From assembly GCA_964017155.1 (NCBI GenBank), contig OZ024855.1:59867874-59931873 (forward strand): a stretch of DNA of 64,000 bases, read 5' to 3'. Position numbers and translations under genes: made by a program. Below the pieces are notes generated by a model. The model worked only from the letters and a program-made list of their open reading frames with translations, did no database searches and was not told the origin of the DNA. Source of the stretch: Oasisia sp. SBJ-2009. Lineage: Eukaryota > Annelida > Polychaeta > Sabellida > Siboglinidae. Below, one piece after another: positions 18,181 through 31,665 of this stretch. Position 1 is the first letter of the stretch; every line of letters begins with the position of its first letter.

Positions 18181-21100
18181 TTTTTTTGCCAACATTTGAT
18201 ACTTGATTAAATTAATTCATTCAATTATAATCATCTTGCGCGTATTTATGTTTTATAAACAGCGCATCTTGGCAACCTTTTGAGGTCGAAAAGACAGCGC
18301 GATTTGTGCCAGTCGCAAGCGCAGCGGTTCATGTTACTGCGCTGTGCATATGAAATGAGCGATAAACAGTTTGTTTATGCCGACCACGCAGTGTTTTCGA
18401 CCTCAAAAGTCTGCTAAGACGCGCTGTATATAAAACATATATATGCGCAAGATGAATATAATTGATTGAATTAACAAAATCAAGTATCAAATGTTAGCAA
18501 AAATACAGTTATAATACCAACATGGAGGTGGGCCCGACTTGTACATAAGTGCCAACACTTGCGGGCGCGTTCCTTCACGCGCACTCTCTCATAAATAAAA
18601 GCAAGTATACTCTCAATTTGTTTTCAGTATTTCACTATTTGGCACTGATGTACAAGTCGGACCCACCTCAATGTTGCTATTATATCAGTATTTTTGCCAA
18701 CATTTGATACTTGATTAAATTAATTCATTCAATTATAATCATCTTGCGCGTATTTATGTTTTGGCAAACTTTTGAGGTCGAAAAGACAGCGCGATTTGTG
18801 CCCGTCGCAAGCGCAGCGGTGCATGTTACTGCGCTGTGCATATGAAATGAGCGATAAACAGTTTGTTTATGCCGACCACGCTGTCTTTTCGACCTCAAAA
18901 GTCAGCTAAGACGCGCTGTATATAAAACAATAATATGCGCAAGATGATTATAATTGATTGAATTAACAAAATCACGTATCAAATGTTGGCAAAAATACAG
19001 TTATAATACCAAAATTGAGGTGGGCCCGACTTGTACATAAGTGCCAACACTTGCGGGCGCGTTCCTTCACGCGCACTTTCTCATAAATAAAAGCACGTAT
19101 GCTCTCAATTTGTTTTCAGTATTTCACTATTTGGCACTTATGTACGAGTCGGACCCACCTCAATGTTGCTATTATATCAGTATTTTTGCCAACATTTGAT
19201 ACTTGATTAAATTAAATCATTCAATTATAATCATCTTGCGCGTATTTATGTTTTATAAACAGCGCGTCTTGGGAAACTTTTGAGGTCGAAAAGACAGCGC
19301 GATTTGTGCCAGTCGCAAGCGCAGCGGTGCATGTTACTGCGCTGTGCATATGAAATCAGCGGTAAACAGTTTGTTTATGCCGACCACGCTGTCTTTTCGA
19401 CCTCAAAAGTCTGCTAAGACGCGCTGTATATAAAACATATATATGCGCAAGATGAATATAACTGATTGAATTAACAAAATCAAGTATCAAATGTTGGCAA
19501 AAATACAGTTATAATACCAACATTGAGGTGGGCCCGACTTGTACATAAATGCCAACACTTGCGGGCGCGTACCTTCACGCGCACTCTTTCATAAATAAAA
19601 GCACGTATACTCTCAATTTGTTTTCAGTATTTCACTATTTGGCACTTATGTACAAGTCGGACCCACCTCAATGTTGCTATTATATCAGTATTTTTGCCAA
19701 CATTTGATACTTGATTAAATGAATTCATTCAATTATAATCATCTTGCGCGTATTTATGTTTTATAAACAGAGCGTCTTGGCAAACTATTAAGGTCAAAAA
19801 GACAGCGCGAATTGTGCCAGTCGCAAGCGCAGAGGTGCATGTTACTGCGGTGTGCATATGAAATGAGCGATAAACAGTTTGTTTATGCCGACCACGCTGT
19901 CTTTTCGACCTCAAAAGTCAGCTAAGACGCGCTGTATATAAAACATATATATGCGCAAGATGAATATAATTGATTGAATTAACAAAATCAAGTATCAAAT
20001 GTTGGCAAAAATACAGTTATAATACCAACATTGAGGTGGGCCCGACTTGTACATAAGTGCCAACACTTGCGGGCGCGTACCTTCACGCGCACTCTTTCAT
20101 AAATAAAAGCACGTATACTCTCAATTTGTTTTCAGTATTTCACTATTTGGCACTTATGTACAAGTCGGACCCACCTCAATGTTGCTATTATATCAGTATT
20201 TTTGCCAACATTTGATACTTGATTAAATTAATTCATTCAAGTATAATCGTCTTGCGCGTATTTATGTTTTATAAACAGCGCGTCTTGGCAAACTATTGAG
20301 GTCAAAAAGACAGCGCGAATTGTGCCAGTCGCAAGCGCAGAGGTGCATGTTACTGCGCTGTGCATATGAAATGAGCGATAAACAGTTTGTTTATGCCGAC
20401 CACGCTGTCTTTTCGACCTCAAAAGTCTGCTAAGACGCGCTGTATATAAAACATATATATGCGCAAGATGAATATAATTGATTGAATTAACAAAATCAAG
20501 TATCAAATGTTGGCCAAAATACAGTTATAATACCAAAATTGAGGTGGGCCCGACTTGTACATAAGTGCCACCACTTGCGGGCGCGTTCCTTCACGCGCAC
20601 TCTCTCATAAATAAAAGCACGTATACTCTCAATTTGTTTTCAGTATTTTACTATTTGGCACTGATGTACAAGTCGGACCCACCTCAATGTTGCTATTATA
20701 TCAGTATTTTTGCCAACATTTGATACTTGATTAAATTAATTCATTCAATTATAATCATCTTGCGCGTATTTATGTACTATAAACAGCGCGTCTTCGCAAA
20801 CTTTTGAGGTCGAAAAGACAGCGCGATTTGTGCCAGTCGCAAGCGCAGCGGTGCATGTTACTGCGCTGTGCATATGAAATGAGCGATAAACAGTTTGTTT
20901 ATGCCGACCACGCTGTCTTTTCGACCTCAAAAGTCTGCTAAGACGCGCTGTATATAAAACATATATATGCGCAAGATGAATATAATTGATTGAATTAACA
21001 AAATCAAGTATCAAATGTTGGCAAAAATACAGTTATAATACCAAAATTGAGGTGGGCCCGACTTGTACATAAGTGCCACCACTTGCGGGCGCGTTCCTTC

Positions 21101-23855
21101 ACGCGCACTCTCTCATAAATAAAAGCACGTATACTCTCAATTTGTTTTCAGTATTTCACTATTTGGCACTGATGTACAAGTCGGACCCACCTCAATGTTG
21201 CTATTATATCAGTATTTTTGTCAACATTTGATACTTGATTAAATTAATTCATTCAATTATAATCATCTTGCGCGTATTTATGTACTATAAACAGCGCGTC
21301 TTGGCAAACTTTTGAGGTCGAAAAGACAGCGCGATTTGTGCCCGTCGCAAGCGCAGCGGTGCATGTTACTGAGCTGTGCATATGAAATGAGCGATAAACA
21401 GTTTGTTTATGCCGACCACGCTGTCTTTTCGACCTCAAAAGTCAGCTAAGACGCGCTGTATATAAAACAATAATATGCGCAAGATGATTATAATTGATTG
21501 AATTAACAAAATCAAGTATCAAATGTTGGCAAAAATACAGTTATAATACCAAAATTGAGGTGGGCCCGACTTGTACATAAGTGCCAACACTTGCGGGCGC
21601 GTTCCTTCACGCGCACTTTCTCATAAATAAAAGCACGTATGCTCTCAATTTGTTTTCAGTATTTCACTATTTGGCACTTATGTACGAGTCGGACCCACCT
21701 CAATGTTGCTATTATATCAGTATTTTTGCCAACATTTGATACTTGATTAAATTAAATCATTCAATTATAATCATCTTGCGCGTATTTATGTTTTATAACC
21801 AGCGCGTCTTGGGAAACTTTTCAGGTCGAAAAGACAGCGCGATTTGTGCCAGTCGCAAGCGCAGCGGTGCATGTTACTGCGCTGTGCATATGAAATCAGC
21901 GGTAAACAGTTTGTTTATGCCGACCACGCTGTCTTTTCGACCTCAAAAGTCTGCTAAGACGCGCTGTATATAAAACATATATATGCGCAAGATGAATATA
22001 ACTGATTGAATTAACAAAATCAAGTATCAAATGTTGGCAAAAATACAGTTATAATACCAACATTGAGGTGGGCCCGACTTGTACATAAATGCCAACACTT
22101 GCGGGCGCGTACCTTCACGCGCACTCTTTCATAAATAAAAGCACGTATACTCTCAATTTGTTTTCAGTATTTCACTATTTGGCACTTATGTACGAGTCGG
22201 ACCCACCTCAATGTTGCTATTATATCAGTATTTTTGCCAACATTTGATACTTGATTAAATTAATTCATTCAATTATAATCATCTTGCGCGTATTTATGTT
22301 TTATAAACAGCGCGTCTTGGGAAACTTTTGAGGTCGAAAAGACAGCGCGATTTGTGCCAGTCGCAAGCGCAGCGGTGCATGTTACTGCGCTGTGCATATG
22401 AAATCAGCGGTAAACATTTTGTTTATGCCGACCACGCTGTCTTTTCGACCTCAAAAGTCTGCTAAGACGCGCTGTATATAAAACATATATATGCGCAAGA
22501 TGAATATAATTGATTGAATTAACAAAATCAAGTATCAAATGTTGGCAAAAATACAGTTATAATACCAACATTGAGGTGTGCCCGACTTGTACATAAATGC
22601 CAACACTTGCGGGCGCGTACCTTCACGCGCACTCTTTCATAAATAAAAGCACGTATACTCTCAATTTGTTTTCAGTATTTCACTATTTGGCACTGATGTA
22701 CAAGTCGGACCCACCTCAATGTTGCTATTATATCAGTATTTTTGCCAACATTTGATACTTGATTAAATGAATTCATTCAATTATAATCATCTTGCGCGTA
22801 TTTATGTTTTATAAACAGCGCGTCTTGGCAAACTATTAAGGTCAAAAAGACAGCGCGAATTGTGCCAGTCGCAAGCGCAGAGGTGCATGTTACTGCGGTG
22901 TGCATATGAAATGAGCGATAAACAGTTTGTTTATGCCGACCACGCTGTCTTTTCGACCTCAAAAGTCAGCTAAGACGCGCTGTATATAAAACATATATAT
23001 GCGCAAGATGAATATAATTGATTGAATTAACAAAATCAAGTATCAAATGTTGGCAAAAATACAGTTATAATACCAACATTGAGGTGGGCCCGACTTGTAC
23101 ATAAGTGCCAACACTTGCGGGCGCGTACCTTCACGCGCACTCTTTCATAAATAAAAGCACGTATACTCTCAATTTGTTTTCAGTATTTCACTATTTGGCA
23201 CTTATGTACAAGTCGGACCCACCTCAATGTTGCTATTATATCAGTATTTTTGCCAACATTTGATACTTGATTAAATTAATTCATTCAATTATAATCATCT
23301 TGGGCGTATTTATGTACTATAAACAGCGCGTCTTGGCAAACTTTTGAGGTCGAAAAGACAGCGCGATTTGTGCCAGTCGCAAGCGCAGCGGTGCATGTTA
23401 CTGCGCTGTGCATATGAAATGAGCGATAAACAGTTTGTTTATGCCGACCACGCTGTCTTTTCGACCTCAAATGTCTGCTAAGACGCGCTGTATATAAAAC
23501 AATAATATGCGCAAGATGATTATAATTAATTGAGTTAACAAAATCAAGTATCAAATGTTGGCCAAAATACAGTTATAATACCAAAATTGAGGTGGGCCCG
23601 ACTTGTACATAAGTGCCAACACTTGCGGGCGCGTTCCTTCACGCGCACTCTCTCATAAATAAAAGCACGTATACTCTCAATTTGTTTTCAGTATTTCACT
23701 ATGTGGCTCTGATGTACAAGTCGGACCCACCTCAACGTTGCTATTATATCAGTATTTTTGCCAACATTTGATACTTGATTAAATTAATTCATTCAATTAT
23801 AATCATCTTGCGCGTATTTATGTTTTATAAACAGCGCGTCTTGGCAAACTATTAA
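18181..23855. repeat. 508-bp palindromic satellite, left and more diverged part
   Basis: About 11 units with starts (ATTAATTCAT) at 18211, 18719, 19211, 19719 and then every 508 bp to 23783. The spacing from 18719 to 19211 is 492 because of a 16-bp deletion after TTTATGTTTT. Units here differ more from each other than those further right, as expected at the edge of an array maintained by unequal exchange. The last unit is cut by a TTAA element at 23855. Confidence 0.98.
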
Positions 23856-25130
23856 AGGAACATGCAACCATAGTGTTGAAAATGCGTTAAAATCCCCCCA
23901 ATTCCCACATACTATTCATGATAGAATATTGTAACACATGTATTTTTTGTTTAATTTTGTAAGAATGTTATACATCATAAAATTAATCTTGAAACGTGCA
24001 TTTTCACTGACCATGGGCGCTGCCATTGTTGCCCATTTCACGGGGAACTCACGAAGATTAACGCGAGAGAATGCGTGAGTGTGACGTAGGCGGTCCACCA
24101 CCTCAGCGATATAGGCGTAGCGTAATATGTAAACACTAGCATAGCGACATGAATCGAGTTGTTTTATGAGTCTTGTGATAATGAAATGCTTGAATATCAA
24201 GCATACGGATGTCAAAAGAAGGCAGGAGAAGAGTCCGTGAAAGGAATGAGATTTGTCCAAATGCCAATAAATTATCTACGAAGCACGCTGTCGAAGGGCG
24301 AGTTGGCGATCAAATGGCTCCACAATATAGGTACGAGTCATACAGTGGAAACATTCAATTTCAACCGGAAAATGGTTTGCCAGGACCATGTCACCGTTGA
24401 TATGGAACACAGGTTGCCGGGATTGGGTGAAAGACGAATGTTGAACGAAGCTACTGTCCCCACTGAATTTGTGCGCAGAACGAAAAGTTCGGGGCCGAAG
24501 CGAAGGGTCGGTGTTGCACGCGAAGAAGGGTCTCGCAAAAGGGACGAACTTAACGTATGCACATACTATATATGGGGTACTAGAATATCATTCAATGTAT
24601 TTCCTTTATTATAATAAAAACCAATGATTAGTAAAATATTCATTGCGCGACGGTCGACTGGAATAATTAGTTGGATTTGTTTACATATGAAAGTGGGCGA
24701 TAATAAAAGTTATTAAGCTCCGTCGAACCAACCAAGTCCAAAATGGATTGCGCGATTTCCTTTGTTGCAGTCTCTACTTGAGCATCATTATTCTTTATCC
24801 TATTCTTTATGAATGTTTATATTATAAGGGACGGTTTTTTTTTTATAGCTAACGCTCTGTAACTAATTAAATGGATGACTATATCTCAGACTCAGTGGGT
24901 ACGTGAAGAATTCGTTTTGTTTTGCCCACCCGAGGCGCTAGCGGTGGTGGATCTGTGACGTCACACGACCACAGGCGAAATGTCCAAAATGTCAGCCTCC
25001 AGGGAGGTTCACTAATTATCCTTAAAAGTTAACAAATCATTTCAGAAAAAAATAACAAAATATGGGATATGATTCAATGAACATTGTTTAATGATTTAAG
25101 CAATTTTTACTTTTTGGGTTGCATGTTCCT
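23856..25130. mobile_element. TTAA-target inverted-repeat element (piggyBac-like, non-autonomous), 1,275 bp
   Basis: The ends are perfect 14-bp inverted repeats (AGGAACATGCAACC at 23856-23869, complement at 25117-25130), flanked by TTAA on both sides (23852-23855, 25131-25134). Removing the element and one TTAA restores a normal type-a satellite unit (ACTATTAAGGTC). Imperfect subterminal inverted blocks also match (about 24012-24040 with 24970-24997; 24077-24110 with 24937-24970). TTAA duplication is the hallmark of piggyBac-type transposition. No transposase is present, only a THAP-like ORF, so it must be mobilised in trans. Confidence 0.9.
24183..24614 (+). pseudogene. Degenerate THAP-like zinc-finger ORF inside the TTAA element
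   Basis: The frame is open from 24159, with the first ATG at 24183. It has AYGCQKKAGEESVKG, then MRFVQMP, IKWLHNIG, VCQDH and TVPTEF, the order of a THAP domain (C-x2-4-C, FP, W, C-x2-H, AVPTIF). Counting from 24183: C9, P27, W44, C65, H68 and TVPTEF 90-95. The first zinc Cys is replaced by Tyr4 (TAT for TGT), and the usual Phe after the CxxH His is Val, so zinc binding is doubtful. The tail is basic and unrecognised. THAP domains bind DNA and occur in P-element transposases and many host factors. It may be a captured host exon or a remnant of a transposase. The similarity is short and diverged. Confidence 0.45.
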
Positions 25131-27093
25131 TTAAGGTCAAAAAGACAGCGCGAATTGTGCCAGTCGCAAGCGCAGAGGTGCATGTTACTGCGGTGTGCAT
25201 ATGAAATGAGCGATAAACAGTTTGTTTATGCCGACCACGCTGTCTTTTCGACCTCAAAAGTCAGCTAAGACGCGCTGTATATAAAACAATAATATGCGCA
25301 AGATGATTATAATTGATTGAATTAACAAAATCAAGTATCAAATGTTGGCCAAAATACAGTTATAATACCAAAATTGAGGTGGGCCCGACTTGTGCATGAG
25401 TGCCAACACTTGCGGGCGCGTTCCTTCACGCGCACTCTCTCATAAATAAAAGCACGTATACTCTCAATTTGTTTTCAGTATTTCACTATTTGGCACTGAT
25501 GTACAAGTCGGACCCACCTCAACGTTGCTATTATATCAGTATTTTTGCCAACATTTGATACTTGATTAAATTAATTCATTCAATTATAATCATCTTGCGC
25601 GTATTTATGTTTTATAAACAGCGCGTCTTGGCAAACTATTAAGGTCAAAAAGACAGCGCGAATTGTCCCAGTCGCAAGCGCAGAGGTGCATGTTACTGCG
25701 GTGTGCATATGAAATGAGCGATAAACAGTTTGTTTATGCCGACCACGCTGTCTTTTCGACCTCAAAAGTCAGCTAAGACGCGCTGTATATAAAACAATAA
25801 TATGCGCAAGATGATTATAATTGATTGAATTAACAAAATCAAGTATCAAATGTTGGCCAAAATACAGTTATAATACCAAAATTGAGGTGGGCCCGACTTG
25901 TACATAAGTGCCAACACTTGCGGGCGCGTTCCTTCACGCGCACTCTCTCATAAATAAAAGCACGTATACTCTCAATTTGTGTTCAGTATTTCACTATTTG
26001 GCACTGATGTACAAGTCGGACCCACCTCAATGTTGCTATTATATCAGTATTTTTGCCAACATTTGATACTAGATTAAATTAATTCATTCAATTATAATCA
26101 TCTTGCGCGTATTTATGTTTTTTAAATAGCGCGTCTTGGCAAACTATTGAGGACAAAAAGACAGCGCGAATTGTGCCAGTCGCAAGCGCAGAGGTGCATG
26201 TTACTGCGCTGTGCATATGAAATGAGCGATAAACAGTTTGTTTATGCCGACCACGCTGTCTTTTCGACCTCAAAAGTCAGCTAAGACGCGCTGTATATAA
26301 AGCAATAATATGCGCAAGATGATTATAATTGATTGAATTAACAAAATCAAGTATCAAATGTTGGCAAAAATACAGTTATAATACCAAAATTGAGGTGGAC
26401 CCGACTTGTACATAAGTGCCAACACTTGCGGGCGCGTTCCTTCACGCGCACTCTCTCATAAATAAAAGCACGTATACTCTCAATTTGTTTTCAGTATTTC
26501 ACTATTTGGCACTGATGTACAAGTCGGACCCACCTCAACGTTGCTATGATATCAGTATTTTTGCCAACATTTGATACTTGATTAAATTAATTCATTCAAT
26601 TATAATCATCTTGCGCGTATTTATGTTTTATAAACAGCGCGTCTTGGCAAACTGTTGAGGTCGAAAAGACAGCGCGATTTGTGCCAGTCGCAAGCGCAGC
26701 GGTGCATGTTACTGCGCTGTGCATATGAAATGAGCGATAAATAGTTTGTTTATGCCGACCACGCTGTCTTTTCGACCTCAAATGTCTGCTAAGACGCGCT
26801 GTATATAAAACAATAATATGCGCAAGATGATTATAATTAATTGAATTAACAAAATCAAGTATCAAATGTTGGCCAAAATACAGTTATAATACCAAAATTG
26901 AGGTGGGCCCGACTTGTACATAAGTGCCAACACTTGCGGGCGCGTTCCTTCACGCGCACTCTCTCATAAATAAAAGCACGTATACTCTCAATTTGTTTTC
27001 AGTATTTCACTATTTGGCTCTGATGTACAAGTCGGACCCACCTCAACGTTGCTATTATATCAGTATTTTTGCCAACATTTGATACTTGATTAA

Positions 27094-30000
27094 ATTAATT
27101 CATTCAATTATAATCATCTTGCGCGTATTTATGTTTTATAAACAGCGCGTCTTGGCAAACTATTAAGGTCAAAAAGACAGCGCGAATTGTGCCAGTCGCA
27201 AGCGCAGAGGTGCATGTTACTGCGGTGTGCATATGAAATGAGCGATAAACAGTTTGTTTATGCCGACCACGCTGTCTTTTCGACCTCAAAAGTCAGCTAA
27301 GACGCGCTGTATATAAAACAATAATATGCGCAAGATGATTATAATTGATTGAATTAACAAAATCAAGTATCAAATGTTGGCCAAAATACAGTTATAATAC
27401 CAAAATTGAGGTGGGCCCGACTTGTGCATGAGTGCCAACACTTGCGGGCGCGTTCCTTCACGCGCACTCTCTCATAAATAAAAGCACGTATACTCTCAAT
27501 TTGTTTTCAGTATTTCACTATTTGGCACTGATGTACAAGTCGGACCCACCTCAACGTTGCTATTATATCAGTATTTTTGCCAACATTTGATACTTGATTA
27601 AATTAATTCATTCAATTATAATCATCTTGCGCGTATTTATGTTTTATAAACAGCGCGTCTTGGCAAACTATTGAGGTCAAAAAGACAGCGCGAATTGTGC
27701 CAGTCGCAAGCGCAGAGGTGCATGTTACTGCGCTGTGCATATGAAATGAGCGATAAACAGTTTGTTTATGCCGACCACGCTGTCTTTTCGACCTCAAAAG
27801 TCAGCTAAGACGCGCTGTATATAAAACAATAATATGCGCAAGATGATTATAATTGATTGAATTAACAAAATCAAGTATCAAATGTTGGCCAAAATACAGT
27901 TATAATACCAAAATTTAGGTGGGCCCGACTTGTACATAAGTGCCAACACTTGCGGGCGCGTTCCTTCAAGCGCACTCTCTCATAAATAAAAGCACGTATA
28001 CTCTCAATTTGTTTTCAGTATTTCACTATTTGGCACTGATGTACAAGTCGGACCCACCTCAACGTTGCTATTATATCAGTATTTTTGCCAACATTTGATA
28101 CTTGATTAAATTAATTCATTCAATTATAATCATCTTGCGCGTATTTATGTTTTATAAACAGCGCGTCTTGGGAAACTTTTGAGGTCGAAAAGACAGCGCG
28201 ATTTGTGCCAGTCGCAAGCGCAGCGGTGCATGTTACTGCGCTGTGCATATGAAATGAGCGATCAACAGTTTGTTTATGCCGACCACGCTGTCTTTTCGAC
28301 CTCAAATGTCTGCTAAGACGCGCTGTATATAAAACAATAATATGCGCAAGATGATTATAATTAATTGAATTAACAAAATCAAGTATCAAATGTTGGCAAA
28401 AATACAGTTATAATACCAAAATTGAGGTGGGCCCGACTTGTACATAAGTGCCAACACTTGCGGGCGCGTTCCTTCACGCGCACTCTCTCATAAATAAAAG
28501 CACGTATACTCTCAATTTGTTTTCAGTATTTCACTATTTGGCTCTGATGTACAAGTCGGACCCACCTCAACGTTGCTATTATATCAGTATTTTTGCCAAC
28601 ATTTGATACTTGATTAAATTAATTCATTCAATTATAATCATCTTGCGCGTATTTATGTTTTATAAACAGCGCGTCTTGGCAAACTATTAAGGTCAAAAAG
28701 ACAGCGCGAATTGTGCCAGTCGCAAGCGCAGAGGTGCATGTTACTGCGGTGTGCATATGAAATGAGCGATAAACAGTTTGTTTATGCCGACCACGCTGTC
28801 TTTTCGACCTCAAAAGTCAGCTAAGACGCGCTGTATATAAAGCAATAATATGCGCAAGATGATTATAATTGATTGAATTAACAAAATCAAGTATCAAATG
28901 TTGGCAAAAATACAGTTATAATACCAAAATTGAGGTGGACCCGACTTGTACATAAGTGCCAACACTTGCGGGCGCGTTCCTTCACGCGCACTCTCTCATA
29001 AACAAAAGCACGTATACTCTCAATTTGTTTTCAGTATTTCACTATTTGGCACTGATGTACAAGTCGGACCCACCTCAACGTTGCTATGATATCAGTATTT
29101 TTGCCAACATTTGATACTTGATTAAATTAATTCATTCAATTATAATCATCTTGCGCGTATTTATGTTTTATAAACAGCGCGTCTTGGCAAACTGTTGAGG
29201 TCGAAAAGACAGCGCGATTTGTGCCAGTCGCAAGCGCAGCGGTGCATGTTACTGCGCTGTGCATATGAAATGAGCGATAAACAGTTTGTTTATGCCGACC
29301 ACGCTGTCTTTTCGACCTCAAATGTCTGCTAAGACGCGCTGTATATAAAACAATAATATGCGCAAGATGATTATAATGAATTGAATTAACAAAATCAAGT
29401 ATCAAATGTTGGCCAAAATACAGTTATAATACCAAAATTGAGGTGGGCCCGACTTGTACATAAGTGCCAACACTTGCGGGCGCGTTCCTTCACGCGCACT
29501 CTCTCATAAATAAAAGCACGTATACTCTCAATTTGTTTTCAGTATTTCACTATTTGGCTCTGATGTACAAGTCGGACCCACCTCAACGTTGCTATTATAT
29601 CAGTATTTTTGCCAACATTTGATACTTGATTAAATTAATTCATTCAATTATAATCATCTTGCGCGTATTTATGTTTTATAAACAGCGCGTCTTGGCAAAC
29701 TATTAAGGTCAAAAAGACAGCGCGAATTGTGCCAGTCGCAAGCGCAGAGGTGCATGTTACTGCGGTGTGCATATGAAATGAGCGATAAACAGTTTGTTTA
29801 TGCCGACCACGCTGTCTTTTCGACCTCAAAAGTCAGCTAAGACGCGCTGTATATAAAACAATAATATGCGCAAGATGATTATAATTGATTGAATTAACAA
29901 AATCAAGTATCAAATGTTGGCCAAAATACAGTTATAATACCAAAATTGAGGTGGGCCCGACTTGTGCATGAGTGCCAACACTTGCGGGCGCGTTCCTTCA

Positions 30001-31665
30001 CGCGCACTCTCTCATAAATAAAAGCACGTATACTCTCAATTTGTTTTCAGTATTTCACTATTTGGCACTGATGTACAAGTCGGACCCACCGCAACGTTGC
30101 TATTATATCAGTATTTTTGCCAACATTTGATACTTGATTAAATTAATTCATTCAATTATAATCATCTTGCGCGTATTTATGTTTTATAAACAGCGCGTCT
30201 TGGCAAACTATTGAGGTCAAAAAGACAGCGCGAATTGTGCCAGTCGCAAGCGCAGAGGTGCATGTTACTGCGCTGTGCATATGAAATGAGCGATAAACAG
30301 TTTGTTTATGCCGACCACGCTGTCTTTTCGACCTCAAAAGTCAGCTAAGACGCGCTGTATATAAAACAATAATATGCGCAAGATGATTATAATTGATTGA
30401 ATTAACAAAATCAAGTATCAAATGTTGGCCAAAATACAGTTATAATACCAAAATTTAGGTGGGCCCGACTTGTACATCAGTGCCAACACTTGCGGGCGCG
30501 TTCCTTCAAGCGCACTCTCTCATAAATAAAAGCACGTATACTCTCAATTTGTTTTCAGTATTTCACTATTTGGCACTGATGTACAAGTCGGACCCACCTC
30601 AACGTTGCTATTATATCAGTATTTTTGCCAACATTTGATACTTGATTAAATTAATTCATTCAATTATAATCATCTTGCGCGTATTTATGTTTTATAAACA
30701 GCGCGTCTTGGGAAACTTTTGAGGTCGAAAAGACAGCGCGATTTGTGCCAGTCGCAAGCGCAGCGGTGCATGTTACTGCGCTGTGCATATGAAATGAGCG
30801 ATCAACAGTTTGTTTATGCCGACCACGCTGTCTTTTCGACCTCAAATGTCTGCTAAGACGCGCTGTATATAAAACAATAATATGCGCAAGATGATTATAA
30901 TTAATTGAATTAACAAAATCAAGTATCAAATGTTGGTAAAAATACAGTTATAATACCAAAATTGAGGTGGGCCCGACTTGTACATAAGTGCCAACACTTG
31001 CGGGCGCGTTCCTTCACGCGCACTCTCTCATAAATAAAAGCACGTATACTCTCAATTTGTTTTCAGTATTTCACTATTTGGCTCTGATGTACAAGTCGGA
31101 CCCACCTCAACGTTGCTATTATATCAGTATTTTTGCCAACATTTGATACTTGATTAAATTAATTCATTCAATTATAATCATCTTGCGCGTATTTATGTTT
31201 TATAAACAGCGCGTCTTGGCAAACTATTAAGGTCAAAAAGACAGCGCGAATTGTGCCAGTCGCAAGCGCAGAGGTGCATGTTACTGCGGTGTGCATATGA
31301 AATGAGCGATAAACAGTTTGTTTATGCCGACCACGCTGTCTTTTCGACCTCAAAAGTCAGCTAAGACGCGCTGTATATAAAACAATAATATGCGCAAGAT
31401 GATTATAATTGATTGAATTAACAAAATCAAGTATCAAATGTTGGCCAAAATACAGTTATAATACCAAAATTGAGGTGGGCCCGACTTGTGCATGAGTGCC
31501 AACACTTGCGGGCGCGTTCCTTCACGCGCACTCTCTCATAAATAAAAGCACGTATACTCTCAATTTGTTTTCAGTATTTCACTATTTGGCACTGATGTAC
31601 AAGTCGGACCCACCTCAACGTTGCTATTATATCAGTATTTTTGCCAACATTTGATACTTGATTAA
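27094..31665. repeat. Higher-order duplication, offset 5 units (2,540 bp)
   Basis: The private change TTCAAGCGCAC (for TTCACGCGCAC) occurs at about 27967 and 30507, and AAATTTAGGTGGG near both. The subtype order a, b, c, a repeats with a 2,540-bp offset. Confidence 0.85.
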
